Below are positions 9,536-18,522 of a DNA stretch of 64,000 nucleotides, in pieces. The position numbers were made by a program, and so were the translations under genes. Location of the stretch: assembly GCF_947501425.1 (NCBI RefSeq), contig NZ_CANMVN010000001.1:62001-126000 (forward strand), given 5' to 3'. Within the stretch, counting starts at the first letter, position 1. Each line of letters begins with the position of its first letter. The DNA comes from an uncultured Psychroserpens sp. GTDB lineage: Bacteria; Bacteroidota; Bacteroidia; Flavobacteriales; Flavobacteriaceae. The notes below the pieces were generated by a model. That model ran no database searches, was not told the DNA's origin, and worked only from the letters and a program-made list of their open reading frames with translations.

Positions 9536-10102
9536 TTATCTTACTTCTAACTCAAGCTTCTTTCTTAATACTGCTCTGGCATTAAAGTATGGGTCATATT
9601 TTCCGTCTACTATTTTACGTTCAATAACACCTGTTTCTTTAATGTAGTTAATGTATTGATTAGGCATGAAGAAGGCATGGAATTCTTCAGCTGTAAGCAC
9701 CATATTGAAATCTTCATAAGACATATCAACAGAGTTTAAAACAACATCTTCTTCGCTTTTATTAAGTCCGAAATCAATTCTCAAGCTATACGGAAAGATA
9801 TCTTTAGGCAATAATACTTCTATATCCTGTGCTTTGGAACTCCCTGTAACTTTTTTAGTTACTTTAGTTTTATAGCTGTAAGTTGTGTCGTCATAATCTA
9901 AATAGAATACTTCTATGGTGTCATCGTTAGGTATGACCATATTCAAATTGATTTTAAAAACCGACTCTGATTTTGGTTCTTCTTTAATTTGATTATTTGA
10001 TTCTACAGTAGTATTGGTTTCTTTTTTTTTCTCATCTCCACAACTGGTTAAGCAAATTGTAGAGCACAAGGCTAATAATGTAAATACAATTACTTTTTTC
10101 AT
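9536..10102 (-). CDS. predicted lipoprotein, unknown function
   Basis: A 188-residue protein with a lipoprotein signal peptide: a basic start, a hydrophobic core and the lipobox LTSC ending at Cys21. A Lys/Glu/Asn-rich linker (about residues 23-48) follows, then a probable beta-rich domain (IPNDDTIEVFYLDYDD and later VLLPKDIFPYSLRIDFG). I do not recognise a family. It sits between cysN (19 bp upstream) and the flippase (41 bp downstream), so it is co-transcribed with both sulfate activation and export. Whether it belongs to the polysaccharide pathway is only suggested by position. Confidence 0.75.
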   Translation of the reverse strand: MKKVIVFTLLALCSTICLTSCGDEKKKETNTTVESNNQIKEEPKSESVFKINLNMVIPNDDTIEVFYLDYDDTTYSYKTKVTKKVTGSSKAQDIEVLLPKDIFPYSLRIDFGLNKSEEDVVLNSVDMSYEDFNMVLTAEEFHAFFMPNQYINYIKETGVIERKIVDGKYDPYFNARAVLRKKLELEVR

Positions 10103-10121
10103 AATATAAATTTTTGTTAGG

Positions 10122-11375
10122 TTAAACTATCATTCCGGCAGCCACTGTTTCGTTGGTAGCATCATCTATTAATATAATGCTTCCTGTAGTTCTGTTTTCT
10201 CTGTAAGAGTCAACCATTAACGGTTTTGTGGTCCTGATCTTTACTTTAGAGATATCATTCATGGTCAACTCTTTATCTTCAGTAACCCGATCAAGAGTTT
10301 CAATGTTTATTTTGTACACCACTTCTTTAATCATTGCTTTTTGCTCATTAGTAGTGTGACGAATACTGTATTTAGCTCTTGGTTTGGCTGGATTATTATG
10401 AAGCCAACATAACATCACCTCAATATCTTGAAGCGGTTCTGGTTTGTTATTAGATCTCACGATCATATCGCCTCTACTAATGTCTATATCATCTTCTAAT
10501 GTAACCGATACAGACATAGGAGCATACGCTTCCTCTAAACTCTCCTCTAAGGTGTCTATGGTTTTTATTTTTGATGTAAAACCTGAGGGCATTACTGTAA
10601 TATCATCACCAACTCTTAATATTCCACTAGCAACTCTACCTGCGTAGCCTCTATAATCTCTATGGGTTTCATTTTGAGGTCTTAAAACGGTTTGAACAGG
10701 AAATCTTGCATCTACTTTATTGATGTCACTACTAATGTGCATCGTTTCGAGTGTGTGCAATAATGGCGCTCCTTGATACCAATCCATATGTTGAGAACGA
10801 TTTACCACATTGTCTCCATTAAGTGCACTAATTGGTATAAAGCGAATGTCATGAACTAATAATTTAGACGAAAACTCTTCAAATTGATTAATCACTTTAT
10901 TGTAAGCCTCTTCAGAATAATCAACTAAATCCATTTTATTGATACACACTATAATGTGTGGAATCTGTAATAAAGATGCAATAAATGAATGTCTCTTGGT
11001 TTGCTCAATTACACCATGTCTGGCATCAACAAGAATGATTGCAGCATTAGCTGTAGAAGCTCCTGTAACCATATTTCTGGTGTATTGTATATGCCCTGGT
11101 GTATCTGCAATTATAAATTTACGTTTCGGTGTTGTAAAATACCTGTAAGCAACATCTATAGTGATACCTTGTTCTCGTTCATCTTTCAACCCATCAGTAA
11201 AAAGAGCTAAATCAACGCCATCATGACCTTTCTTTTTACTTGTATTTTCTATTGATTTTAATTGATCTTCAAAAATAGATTTAGAGTCGTATAACAAACG
11301 TCCTATTAACGTACTTTTTCCATCGTCAACACTTCCTGCAGTTGTAAAACGTAATAATTGATTATTGTCTAACAT
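10122..11375 (-). CDS. cysN: sulfate adenylyltransferase GTPase subunit CysN
   Basis: Large subunit of ATP sulfurylase; its GTP hydrolysis drives CysD to form adenosine 5'-phosphosulfate (APS). The translation-factor GTPase motifs are all visible: P-loop GSVDDGKST (14-22), DTPGH (91-95) and NKMD (146-149), followed by EF-Tu-like beta-barrel domains. At 417 residues it lacks the fused APS-kinase domain of NodQ/CysNC proteins; the kinase is the separate cysC gene here. The gene is 17 bp downstream of cysD in a cysQ-DUF2061-cysC-cysD-cysN run. Confidence 0.96.
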   Translation of the reverse strand: MLDNNQLLRFTTAGSVDDGKSTLIGRLLYDSKSIFEDQLKSIENTSKKKGHDGVDLALFTDGLKDEREQGITIDVAYRYFTTPKRKFIIADTPGHIQYTRNMVTGASTANAAIILVDARHGVIEQTKRHSFIASLLQIPHIIVCINKMDLVDYSEEAYNKVINQFEEFSSKLLVHDIRFIPISALNGDNVVNRSQHMDWYQGAPLLHTLETMHISSDINKVDARFPVQTVLRPQNETHRDYRGYAGRVASGILRVGDDITVMPSGFTSKIKTIDTLEESLEEAYAPMSVSVTLEDDIDISRGDMIVRSNNKPEPLQDIEVMLCWLHNNPAKPRAKYSIRHTTNEQKAMIKEVVYKINIETLDRVTEDKELTMNDISKVKIRTTKPLMVDSYRENRTTGSIILIDDATNETVAAGMIV

Positions 11376-11392
11376 TGGTAAATTTTTGTTGT

Positions 11393-12298
11393 TTAAAAAT
11401 AGCCTTGACGTTTTCTATCTTCCATTGCTGATTCAGAGCGCTTGTCATCACTTCTATTACCTCTTTCTGTTTGTCTCATTCCTGAGACCTCATCAGCAAT
11501 TTTTTCTAAAGTATCGGCATCAGACTCAATACCTCCAGTAATGGTTATATCTCCTAAAGTTCTAAAGCGAACCTTCTTAACAACAATTTCTTCATGATCT
11601 TCAAGCACTAAAAATTCAGAATTTGGAATCCAACTATCTTGTCTCCAAACTACCTCTCTTTCATGGGCAAAATATAAAGACGGAATGGCAATATTCTCTC
11701 TTTTAATGTAGTTCCAAACATCCATTTCTGTCCAGTTACTTATTGGAAAAGCTCTAAAATGTTCGCCTTCAAAATGTTTACCGTTGAAAATATTCCAAAG
11801 TTCTGGTCTTTGATTTTTTGGATCCCATTGACCAAAATCATCTCTATGCGAAAAGAAACGTTCCTTAGCTCTGGCTTTTTCTTCATCTCGTCTCCCTCCA
11901 CCAATAGCACAATCAATTCTATTGAATTCTATGGCGTCTAATAGGGTTGTAATTTGAAGTGCATTTCTGGTTGCATTCTTTCCTCTTTCCTCTGCAACCC
12001 GACCCTCATCAATAGATTCTTGAACTGATCCTACAATAAGTTTTACGCCCAGATCTTTAATAATATCATCTCTAAATTTAATAGTTTCAGGAAAATTATG
12101 ACCTGTATCCACATGCATTAATGGAAAAGGTATTTTTGCTGGATAGAATGCTTTCTTTGCTAAATGTGTAACAAGAATAGAATCTTTACCTCCTGAAAAT
12201 AAAATTACTGGATTATCAAATTGAGCCCAAACTTCGCGCAGAATAAATATGGCTTCACTTTCTAACTCGTCTAAATAATTTAAATAATATTTACTCAT
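11393..12298 (-). CDS. cysD: sulfate adenylyltransferase catalytic subunit CysD
   Basis: Catalytic subunit that adenylylates sulfate to APS in complex with CysN. It belongs to the PP-loop ATP pyrophosphatases: VILFSGGKDS places SGGKDS at residues 35-40. The GGGRRDEEKARAKERFFS block and the C-terminal SAMEDRKRQGYF are diagnostic of CysD. Length (301 residues) matches the family. Its start overlaps the end of cysC by 8 bp. No PAPS reductase or sulfite reductase gene is nearby, so here the product is likely destined for sulfation rather than cysteine synthesis. Confidence 0.96.
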   Translation of the reverse strand: MSKYYLNYLDELESEAIFILREVWAQFDNPVILFSGGKDSILVTHLAKKAFYPAKIPFPLMHVDTGHNFPETIKFRDDIIKDLGVKLIVGSVQESIDEGRVAEERGKNATRNALQITTLLDAIEFNRIDCAIGGGRRDEEKARAKERFFSHRDDFGQWDPKNQRPELWNIFNGKHFEGEHFRAFPISNWTEMDVWNYIKRENIAIPSLYFAHEREVVWRQDSWIPNSEFLVLEDHEEIVVKKVRFRTLGDITITGGIESDADTLEKIADEVSGMRQTERGNRSDDKRSESAMEDRKRQGYF

Positions 12299-12893
12299 TG
12301 TTGAGTTGTAATTTTGGTGTTACAAAATCTATAATTCTTTTTACAGAATCTTCTATAGATTCATTTTCAGTTTTAATCTCAATATCAGGTCGTTCAGGAG
12401 CTTCATAAGGAGCAGAAATGCCTGTCATGTTTTTAATCTCTCCTGCTCTTGCCTTTTTATACAGTCCTTTAACATCCCTACGTTCACATTCTTCGATACT
12501 TGTATTGATGTAAACTTCGACAAAGTTAACATCTTTAACGATAGTTCTAATGTTCTCTCTATCTTTTTTATATGGAGAAACAAATGCTGCCAAAACAACC
12601 AACCCTGCGTCTATCATTAAATTAGAGACCTCAGCTATACGTCTTATGTTTTCAGTACGATCCTCAGGAGCAAAAGAGAGATCGCTATTAATTCCTTTTC
12701 TAATGTTATCTCCATCGAGAGAATAGGTTTTAATACCGCTTTCAAACAAGGCTTTTTCTACTAAATTAGCTATGGTAGACTTCCCTGATCCAGAAAGGCC
12801 TGTAAACCAAATTAAAAATGAATTGTGATGGTTTGAAGCTCTTCTATCTTTTCTAGAAACCTGATAGTCATGAGCAATAATGTGTTTTGACAT
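12291..12893 (-). CDS. cysC: adenylylsulfate kinase CysC
   Basis: Phosphorylates APS to PAPS, the universal sulfate donor. From the ATG at 12893 the product is 200 residues; the P-loop GLSGSGKST is at 32-40 and FVSPYKKDRENIR is the usual APS-binding region. An in-frame TTG at 12911 would add six residues and overlap the DUF2061 gene, but the ATG 2 bp beyond that gene's stop codon is a better start. It is followed by cysD with an 8-bp overlap. A free-standing CysC beside CysD/CysN completes a PAPS-making set. Confidence 0.95.
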   Translation of the reverse strand: MSKHIIAHDYQVSRKDRRASNHHNSFLIWFTGLSGSGKSTIANLVEKALFESGIKTYSLDGDNIRKGINSDLSFAPEDRTENIRRIAEVSNLMIDAGLVVLAAFVSPYKKDRENIRTIVKDVNFVEVYINTSIEECERRDVKGLYKKARAGEIKNMTGISAPYEAPERPDIEIKTENESIEDSVKRIIDFVTPKLQLNNE

Positions 12894-12894
12894 A

Positions 12895-13350
12895 TTATTT
12901 TTTTTTGCCAAAAAAGAAATGTCTAATTCTACCTAAAGGAAGTTTTAACCATAATCTTTCATGAACGTAATACAATGCGAATTTCGTAAATAATTCTGTA
13001 AGTGCAATATATAGTGCAATTTCATCAAAGGCATTAAGAACAGAACCTGAAATTATAAATGTCATTGTTGTTGCAATGATTCGCCATGAAATGGTTTTAT
13101 GAAGTGTTTGCTTTTGAGTTACTTCTTTGTTTAATAACACTCTTTGCCAGACTCTTTCGTGTAAATAATAAACCACAAATTTTATTAAAAATTCAATAGA
13201 GCCTATTTTAATGGCGTCTTCTAAACTACAGTCACCATGTAAACAGGTAATAAGTAGAACAACAAGAATTGTGTCTGTTGTAGCTACAATTCGCCAAGAA
13301 ATCCCTTTCAAAAGACTTCTGATATGCGACTCTTTTTTGTAGGTGACCAT
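12895..13350 (-). CDS. tandem DUF2061 membrane protein
   Basis: A 151-residue protein consisting of two homologous halves of about 65 residues. The first half contains LLKGISWRIVATTDTILVVLLI and VYYLHERVWQRV; the second repeats this as KTISWRIIATTMTFIISG and LYYVHERLWLKL. Each half has two hydrophobic helices with an [IL]SWRI motif and a terminal YxHER[VL]W motif, which defines DUF2061. It lies between cysQ (5 bp) and cysC (1 bp). Members are known to me mostly from sulfate-assimilation neighbourhoods, but no biochemical role is established; a membrane function linked to sulfate activation is an inference. Confidence 0.88.
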   Translation of the reverse strand: MVTYKKESHIRSLLKGISWRIVATTDTILVVLLITCLHGDCSLEDAIKIGSIEFLIKFVVYYLHERVWQRVLLNKEVTQKQTLHKTISWRIIATTMTFIISGSVLNAFDEIALYIALTELFTKFALYYVHERLWLKLPLGRIRHFFFGKKK

Positions 13351-13355
13351 AAAGA

Positions 13356-14156
13356 TTAATTCTTAGAAACTATAAACCATGGGTTTAATAGGTTTTCTTT
13401 ATTATAAAGTAAAGATTGATTCGTTTCTTTAGAGATAACATCAACTCCAACAGCATTACATATGGCTTGGCCAGCAGCTGTATCCCACTCCATTGTTGGA
13501 GCAAATCTAGGATATACATCTGCACTTCCCTCAGCAACTAAACAAAATTTTAAAGAGCTTCCTTTAGAAACTATGTTGACGTCTTTGCCACTTTTCTTAA
13601 CAGATTCTACGTAGTCCAATGTTTCCTGACTCATATGGGACCGACTTCCAACAACTCCAACGACATTTGTTTCATTTTTTTTAGGCTGAAGTAATGTCGA
13701 TTTATCCAAAATATCTGACATTGAAGCATCGTGTGAAGATAGGTTTATTTTGTGTGCTACATTTAAGTTGTTGTTAGCATAATACAATGTTTTTGAGGCA
13801 GGTACATATATTACACCTAGTTGAGGTACGCCGTTTTTAACCAAGGCTATATTGACAGTAAACTCTCCATTTCTTTTTATAAACTCTTTTGTACCGTCAA
13901 CTGGATCTACAATCCAACACATATCCCAGTTTTTCCTTGTGGAAAAATCAATTTGTTTATTCTCCTCACTTATTATAGGAATAGCTGTGGGTTTTAAAAA
14001 GGAATTGATAATATCATTGGCCCTCTTATCTGCTTCAGTGAGAGGTGATTTGTCATCTTTTATCTCAACATCGAAAGCTGTATCATAAACCTGCATGATT
14101 ACTTCTCCTGCTTTTAATGATGCTCTAATAGCAATTTCTAGATTTTTGTCTATCAT
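13356..14156 (-). CDS. cysQ: 3'(2'),5'-bisphosphate nucleotidase CysQ
   Basis: Removes the 3'-phosphate of PAP, the by-product of every PAPS-dependent sulfation, preventing product inhibition. It is an inositol-monophosphatase-fold, Mg2+-dependent, Li+-sensitive type enzyme. Metal ligands are visible in EEN (Glu64-65) and DPVDGTKEF (84-92), with a C-terminal MEWDTAAGQAI supplying the last aspartate. Length (266 residues) is normal. It overlaps rmlD by 4 bp (ATGA), physically joining the rhamnose and sulfate modules into one operon. Confidence 0.94.
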   Translation of the reverse strand: MIDKNLEIAIRASLKAGEVIMQVYDTAFDVEIKDDKSPLTEADKRANDIINSFLKPTAIPIISEENKQIDFSTRKNWDMCWIVDPVDGTKEFIKRNGEFTVNIALVKNGVPQLGVIYVPASKTLYYANNNLNVAHKINLSSHDASMSDILDKSTLLQPKKNETNVVGVVGSRSHMSQETLDYVESVKKSGKDVNIVSKGSSLKFCLVAEGSADVYPRFAPTMEWDTAAGQAICNAVGVDVISKETNQSLLYNKENLLNPWFIVSKN

Positions 14157-15004
14157 AAATTTGATATTGCAATTTTTAAGCTATCCTTCCAATACGGAAT
14201 CTCTAGATTAAATGTTTTTTTAATTTTTGTTTTATCTAAAACACTAAAGTGTGGTCTTTGAGCAGGAGTTGGAAATGAAGACGAATCAATTGGATTTACT
14301 TTCATGTGATTTGCATTTATTTCAAAAATAGCTTTAGCAAAATCATACCAACTCGCAACACCTTCATTACTGTAATGATATATACCATATGCACTGCTAT
14401 CTTGGCTTATAATCTGTAACAATGCATCTGCAAGATCTTTGGCATATGTTGGTGTTCCTATTTGATCACAAACAACATTTAACTCATCTCTGTCTTGAGA
14501 CAACCTTAGCATGGTTCTCATGAAATTAGAATTAAATTCAGAATATAACCAAGACGTTCTAATGATAAAGTGCTTAGGATTAATAGTTGCTAGTTCTTTT
14601 TCTCCATCTAGTTTAGTTTGGCCATATACACCAAGAGGATTAGTTTCTGCATCTTCTTTGTAGGCTTTATTATGTTTCCCGTCAAACACAAAGTCGGTTG
14701 AAACATGAATCATCCTAACATTGTTTTCTAGTGTCGCTTCAGCTAAATTTCTAACAGCATTTATATTTACTTGCTTTGCATTTTCAATATCACTCTCAGC
14801 CCTATCTACTGCAGTATAAGCAGCGCAATTGACACACCAGTCTACCGTGTTTGATTTAAAAAAAAGATCGACTTCGTTTTTATTGGAAATATCCAATCTT
14901 TCACGACTTGCGTAGATAAAAGTTAAGTTTTGATAGTTGTCTTTTATAGCATCTATACATTGGCCCAACTGTCCACTTGCGCCTGTAACTAGGACCCTTT
15001 TCAT
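14153..15004 (-). CDS. rmlD: dTDP-4-dehydrorhamnose reductase RmlD
   Basis: Last step of dTDP-L-rhamnose synthesis: NAD(P)H reduction of dTDP-4-keto-L-rhamnose. It has a Rossmann motif GASGQLGQ (8-15) and the short-chain dehydrogenase pair Tyr127/Lys131 in VYGQTKLDGE; STDFVFDGK precedes it as usual. At 283 residues it is full length. It overlaps rmlC by 4 bp upstream and cysQ by 4 bp downstream, and completes the set rmlB-rmlA-rmlC-rmlD. Confidence 0.95.
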   Translation of the reverse strand: MKRVLVTGASGQLGQCIDAIKDNYQNLTFIYASRERLDISNKNEVDLFFKSNTVDWCVNCAAYTAVDRAESDIENAKQVNINAVRNLAEATLENNVRMIHVSTDFVFDGKHNKAYKEDAETNPLGVYGQTKLDGEKELATINPKHFIIRTSWLYSEFNSNFMRTMLRLSQDRDELNVVCDQIGTPTYAKDLADALLQIISQDSSAYGIYHYSNEGVASWYDFAKAIFEINANHMKVNPIDSSSFPTPAQRPHFSVLDKTKIKKTFNLEIPYWKDSLKIAISNL

Positions 15005-15546
15005 AATCTTGCATCAATGAGTTTAGGGAGTGTTTTATCTTTTTCTGAAACAATAAATTCGGTTTCTTCTAATTGCCAGTCTATAGCTAATGTTGGGTCG
15101 TTATAAATAATTCCTCCTTCGGATTCTTTATTGTAATAATTATCGCATTTATATGAAAAAATAGCCACATCACTCAAAACTATAAATCCGTGGGCAAAAC
15201 CTCTTGGAACAAATAATTGTCTTTTATTCTCCTCAGATAATTCTACACATACGTGTTGACCAAATGTTGCTGAACCGTCTCTTATATCTACTGCAACATC
15301 TAAAACTTTACCTTTGATTACTCTAACGAGTTTTGCTTGAGAAAACTCTCCTGTCTGATAATGTAATCCCCTTAAGACGCCTTTAGTAGAATAGGATTCA
15401 TTGTCTTGAACAAATATTGTTTCTTTTCCAATAATTTGATCAAATGCTTTTTGATTGAAACTTTCAAAAAAATACCCTCTGCTATCATTAAAAATTCGGG
15501 GTTCAATTATAAAACAACCCTTAAGTTTTGTTTCCTCTGTATGCAT
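15001..15546 (-). CDS. rmlC: dTDP-4-dehydrorhamnose 3,5-epimerase RmlC
   Basis: Epimerises dTDP-4-keto-6-deoxyglucose at C3 and C5. A cupin-fold enzyme of 181 residues; the catalytic histidine is His62 in LRGLHYQ, and the PRGFAHGF segment is the second family signature. Its ATG overlaps the TAA of rmlA by 1 bp (TAATG), and its own stop overlaps the rmlD start. Confidence 0.95.
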   Translation of the reverse strand: MHTEETKLKGCFIIEPRIFNDSRGYFFESFNQKAFDQIIGKETIFVQDNESYSTKGVLRGLHYQTGEFSQAKLVRVIKGKVLDVAVDIRDGSATFGQHVCVELSEENKRQLFVPRGFAHGFIVLSDVAIFSYKCDNYYNKESEGGIIYNDPTLAIDWQLEETEFIVSEKDKTLPKLIDARL

Positions 15547-16412
15547 TATTTGTTTTTAAGTAGTCCTAACAAGTTTTTCCCATAACCACTTTTCATTAGT
15601 GGTTTAGCCAAATCTTTAAATTGAGATTCATTGATGTAGCCCATTTCAAAAGCAGCAGCCTCAATAGATCCTATTTTTAACCCTTGACGCTCTTCTATAA
15701 CCTCAACAAATTGTGAAGCTTGCATCAGCGACTGAAACGTTCCTGTATCTAGCCATGCTGTTCCTCTGTCTAGAATACTAACATTAAGCTTATTTCGTTT
15801 TAAATATTCTTTATTTACATCAGTAATCTCAAGTTCACCTCTGTCACTAGGACTTATATTTTTAGCTATATCAACAACTGAATTATCATAAAAATAAATA
15901 CCTGGTACTGCAAAATTGGATTTGGGGTTTTCAGGCTTTTCTTCAATTGAAATCGCTTGTCCGTTATCATCAAATTCAACAACACCATAGCGTTCTGGGT
16001 CATGAACTCTATAAGCATAAATAATTCCTCCGTCAGGATCATTATTAGCCTGAAGAAGTTTAGATAGTCCTGATCCATAAAAGATATTATCTCCTAAAAT
16101 AAGTGCTGCCTTTTCTTCACCAATAAAGTCGGCACCAATAATAAAGGCTTCAGCTAAACCTTTTGGAGCCTCCTGAACAGCATACTCAAACTGACATCCA
16201 TATTTTTTTCCATCACCAAGCAACTCTTTGAACAGCGGTAGGTCTTTAGGTGTAGAAATAATTAATATTTCATTTATTCCTGCATACATTAATGTGGAAA
16301 GTGGATAATAAATCATTGGTTTGTCATAAACAGGCATTAGTTGCTTGCTCACAGACAATGTTAACGGATGCAACCTAGTGCCTGATCCTCCTGCTAAAAT
16401 AATTCCTTTCAT
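15546..16412 (-). CDS. rmlA: glucose-1-phosphate thymidylyltransferase RmlA
   Basis: First step of the dTDP-rhamnose pathway: dTTP + glucose-1-phosphate to dTDP-glucose. The nucleotidyltransferase signature [11 protein letters not shown] is at residues 8-18, followed by [26 protein letters not shown] carries the metal-binding aspartate. Its 288 residues match the short RmlA class. Encoded 3 bp after rmlB. Family members are commonly feedback-inhibited by dTDP-rhamnose, which would set flux for the polysaccharide. Confidence 0.96.
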   Translation of the reverse strand: MKGIILAGGSGTRLHPLTLSVSKQLMPVYDKPMIYYPLSTLMYAGINEILIISTPKDLPLFKELLGDGKKYGCQFEYAVQEAPKGLAEAFIIGADFIGEEKAALILGDNIFYGSGLSKLLQANNDPDGGIIYAYRVHDPERYGVVEFDDNGQAISIEEKPENPKSNFAVPGIYFYDNSVVDIAKNISPSDRGELEITDVNKEYLKRNKLNVSILDRGTAWLDTGTFQSLMQASQFVEVIEERQGLKIGSIEAAAFEMGYINESQFKDLAKPLMKSGYGKNLLGLLKNK

Positions 16413-16415
16413 TCT

Positions 16416-17468
16416 TTAACTATATTGCTTTTCGTAGTATAATTTGTATTCGCCACTAGTGACATGATTTAGCCAAGTTTCATTTTCTAAATACCAATTA
16501 ATGGTTTTTTCTAAACCTTGTTCAAACGTAACTGATGGTTGCCAGCCTAACTCATTTTTAATTTTTGAGGCGTCAATTGCATATCTTAAGTCATGACCTG
16601 GACGATCTTTAACATAAGTTATCAACTCTTCAGAAGAGCCTTTTTCGCGTCCAAGTTTTAAATCCATTTGTTGGCATAATAACCTCACTAAATCAATATT
16701 CTTCCATTCATTAAATCCTCCAATATTATAGGTTTCACCTAGTTTGCCTTCATGAAACACTAAGTCAATAGCTATTGCATGATCTTTAACATAAAGCCAA
16801 TCTCTTGTGTAATTTCCGTCTCCGTAAACAGGTAGTGCTTTCTTGTTAATAATGTTATTTATAAATAAAGGAATAAGCTTCTCTGGAAACTGATTTTGAC
16901 CATAGTTGTTTGAGCAGTTAGTTATGACGTAAGGCATATTGTAGGTTTCGCCATAAGCTCTTACGAAATGATCTGAACTTGCTTTTGATGCTGAATATGG
17001 CGAATTTGGATCATAGGGAGTGCTCTCAGTAAAAAGCCCAGTTTGTCCTAAAGATCCGTATACCTCATCTGTACTTATATGATAAAATAATTTATCCTCA
17101 AAATTATCTTTCCAACAGTTTTTAAACGCGTTCAATAAAGCTACTGTTCCAATAATATTAGTTCTAACAAATGCTAAGGGATCTTTAATTGATCGGTCTA
17201 CATGAGATTCTGCAGCCAAATGAATTACACTATCAAATTTATGTTCTGAAAACAGATTATTGATAAAGTCTTCATCTGTAATATCTCCTTTTATAAATGT
17301 ATAATTGGTTGCATGCTCAACGTCTGAGAGATTTTCTAAATTTCCGGCGTAAGTCAATGCATCTAAATTATAGATGTGGTAATTAGTGTATTTCTCAAGA
17401 AACCGTCTAACGACATGTGAACCAATAAATCCAGCGCCTCCTGTAATTAGTATTTTTTTATTCGTCAT
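16416..17468 (-). CDS. rmlB: dTDP-glucose 4,6-dehydratase RmlB
   Basis: Converts dTDP-glucose to dTDP-4-keto-6-deoxyglucose with tightly bound NAD+. From the ATG at 17468 the protein is 350 residues, starting MTNKKILITGGAGFIGSH (Rossmann motif at 10-16). STDEVYGSLG and the catalytic PYSASKASSDH (Tyr and Lys of the SDR pair) are clear. An in-frame TTG at 17480 adds four residues without family precedent, so I choose the ATG. Its start overlaps the end of the Wzz-like gene by 11 bp, tying it to that gene's translation. Confidence 0.95.
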   Translation of the reverse strand: MTNKKILITGGAGFIGSHVVRRFLEKYTNYHIYNLDALTYAGNLENLSDVEHATNYTFIKGDITDEDFINNLFSEHKFDSVIHLAAESHVDRSIKDPLAFVRTNIIGTVALLNAFKNCWKDNFEDKLFYHISTDEVYGSLGQTGLFTESTPYDPNSPYSASKASSDHFVRAYGETYNMPYVITNCSNNYGQNQFPEKLIPLFINNIINKKALPVYGDGNYTRDWLYVKDHAIAIDLVFHEGKLGETYNIGGFNEWKNIDLVRLLCQQMDLKLGREKGSSEELITYVKDRPGHDLRYAIDASKIKNELGWQPSVTFEQGLEKTINWYLENETWLNHVTSGEYKLYYEKQYS

Positions 17469-18513
17469 AATTTTTAACAAAGGTTACGGTTTTTCTAACC
17501 ACAAAAATGAAACATAAAAAAATCAAAGACAAGGCTGGTAGAATAATTACATATTTATTTAGAATACTTCTAGATATACTTCCTATTTCTTGAAAACCTG
17601 AAACTGTATCGAAAAAGACATCTTCTTCAACTTTTCGCTCTTCTAAAACCCTTAATTCGCTTCTTAGTTGTAATTCCTTATTTAATAATTCAAATTCTCT
17701 TGTTTTTGCTTTTTCGGGTTCTATAGAGAATCCTTCTCCTAAGCTTATAGAGTTACTGCTTGATTTAGAATTTTCTTCCAAAACTCTAATATACACGTCT
17801 TGTAGAGAATCTACTGCTCTAATAGAAGCTAGAATACTTTGCTTTTGTAAGTAGATTAACGAATCTCTTTTCTTCATTTTCTTCTCAGAGTACGTGTTCT
17901 CAAATGATGAGTTTAATCCTTCCTCTAAGCTTTTAAAAATATCCTTTTTTTCAGCCTGAACAGTTATTTCATAGAAATCTGAAGAATAGATGTCTCTGTT
18001 TTCAATAAAATCATCATAGCTGATATCTTGAGCTCTGATACTATCTAATGATTTTAAATAAGAATCATACTGTTTTATCTTATCATTCTCACTTTCTGGT
18101 CCAATATGAATTTCAAATTCTCTAATTTTTTTAGCATCCTCTACCGGAATTTTAAAAACGTCAGATAGGGTTTTATGGTTTCGATTTGAAATTAAGGCAT
18201 TAAAGTAATTAATGTTATTTACCAATTGATATTTGGAATCAAAATAAGGCTTTACATACATCGATGACCTATAGACTTCTGCAGTAGTCTTTTCTAATCC
18301 GTAACCTGCAATTGCAGAGATAATTAAAACTATAGAAATTAGCTTAATATTATCAATAAGTGCTTTTAACAAGAAAACGAAAAAAGATAATATGGATTTT
18401 AAAATCGAAGAGAAAAAATTATAAATTCTGGAGAATAGTTTCCCTATTAGACTAAAAAAAATAACTAGGTCTATCTCGTCTGAGGTCTGTTTATCTTTAG
18501 TATTTTCACTCAT
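17458..18513 (-). CDS. Wzz-like polysaccharide chain-length/co-polymerase protein
   Basis: A 351-residue inner-membrane protein with the layout of polysaccharide co-polymerases: a short cytoplasmic N-terminus, a hydrophobic region around residues 25-75, a large periplasmic part rich in charged alpha-helix (about 80-315, with coiled-coil-like LLNKELQLRSELRVLEER), and a C-terminal helix near 320-345 (YVIILPALSLIFLCFIFVV). There is no tyrosine-kinase domain. The fold-level resemblance and its place directly upstream of rmlB support a role in chain-length control. Sequence motifs are weak, so this is assigned mainly on topology and context. Confidence 0.65.
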   Translation of the reverse strand: MSENTKDKQTSDEIDLVIFFSLIGKLFSRIYNFFSSILKSILSFFVFLLKALIDNIKLISIVLIISAIAGYGLEKTTAEVYRSSMYVKPYFDSKYQLVNNINYFNALISNRNHKTLSDVFKIPVEDAKKIREFEIHIGPESENDKIKQYDSYLKSLDSIRAQDISYDDFIENRDIYSSDFYEITVQAEKKDIFKSLEEGLNSSFENTYSEKKMKKRDSLIYLQKQSILASIRAVDSLQDVYIRVLEENSKSSSNSISLGEGFSIEPEKAKTREFELLNKELQLRSELRVLEERKVEEDVFFDTVSGFQEIGSISRSILNKYVIILPALSLIFLCFIFVVRKTVTFVKNYDE

Positions 18514-18522
18514 ACTTCTAAA

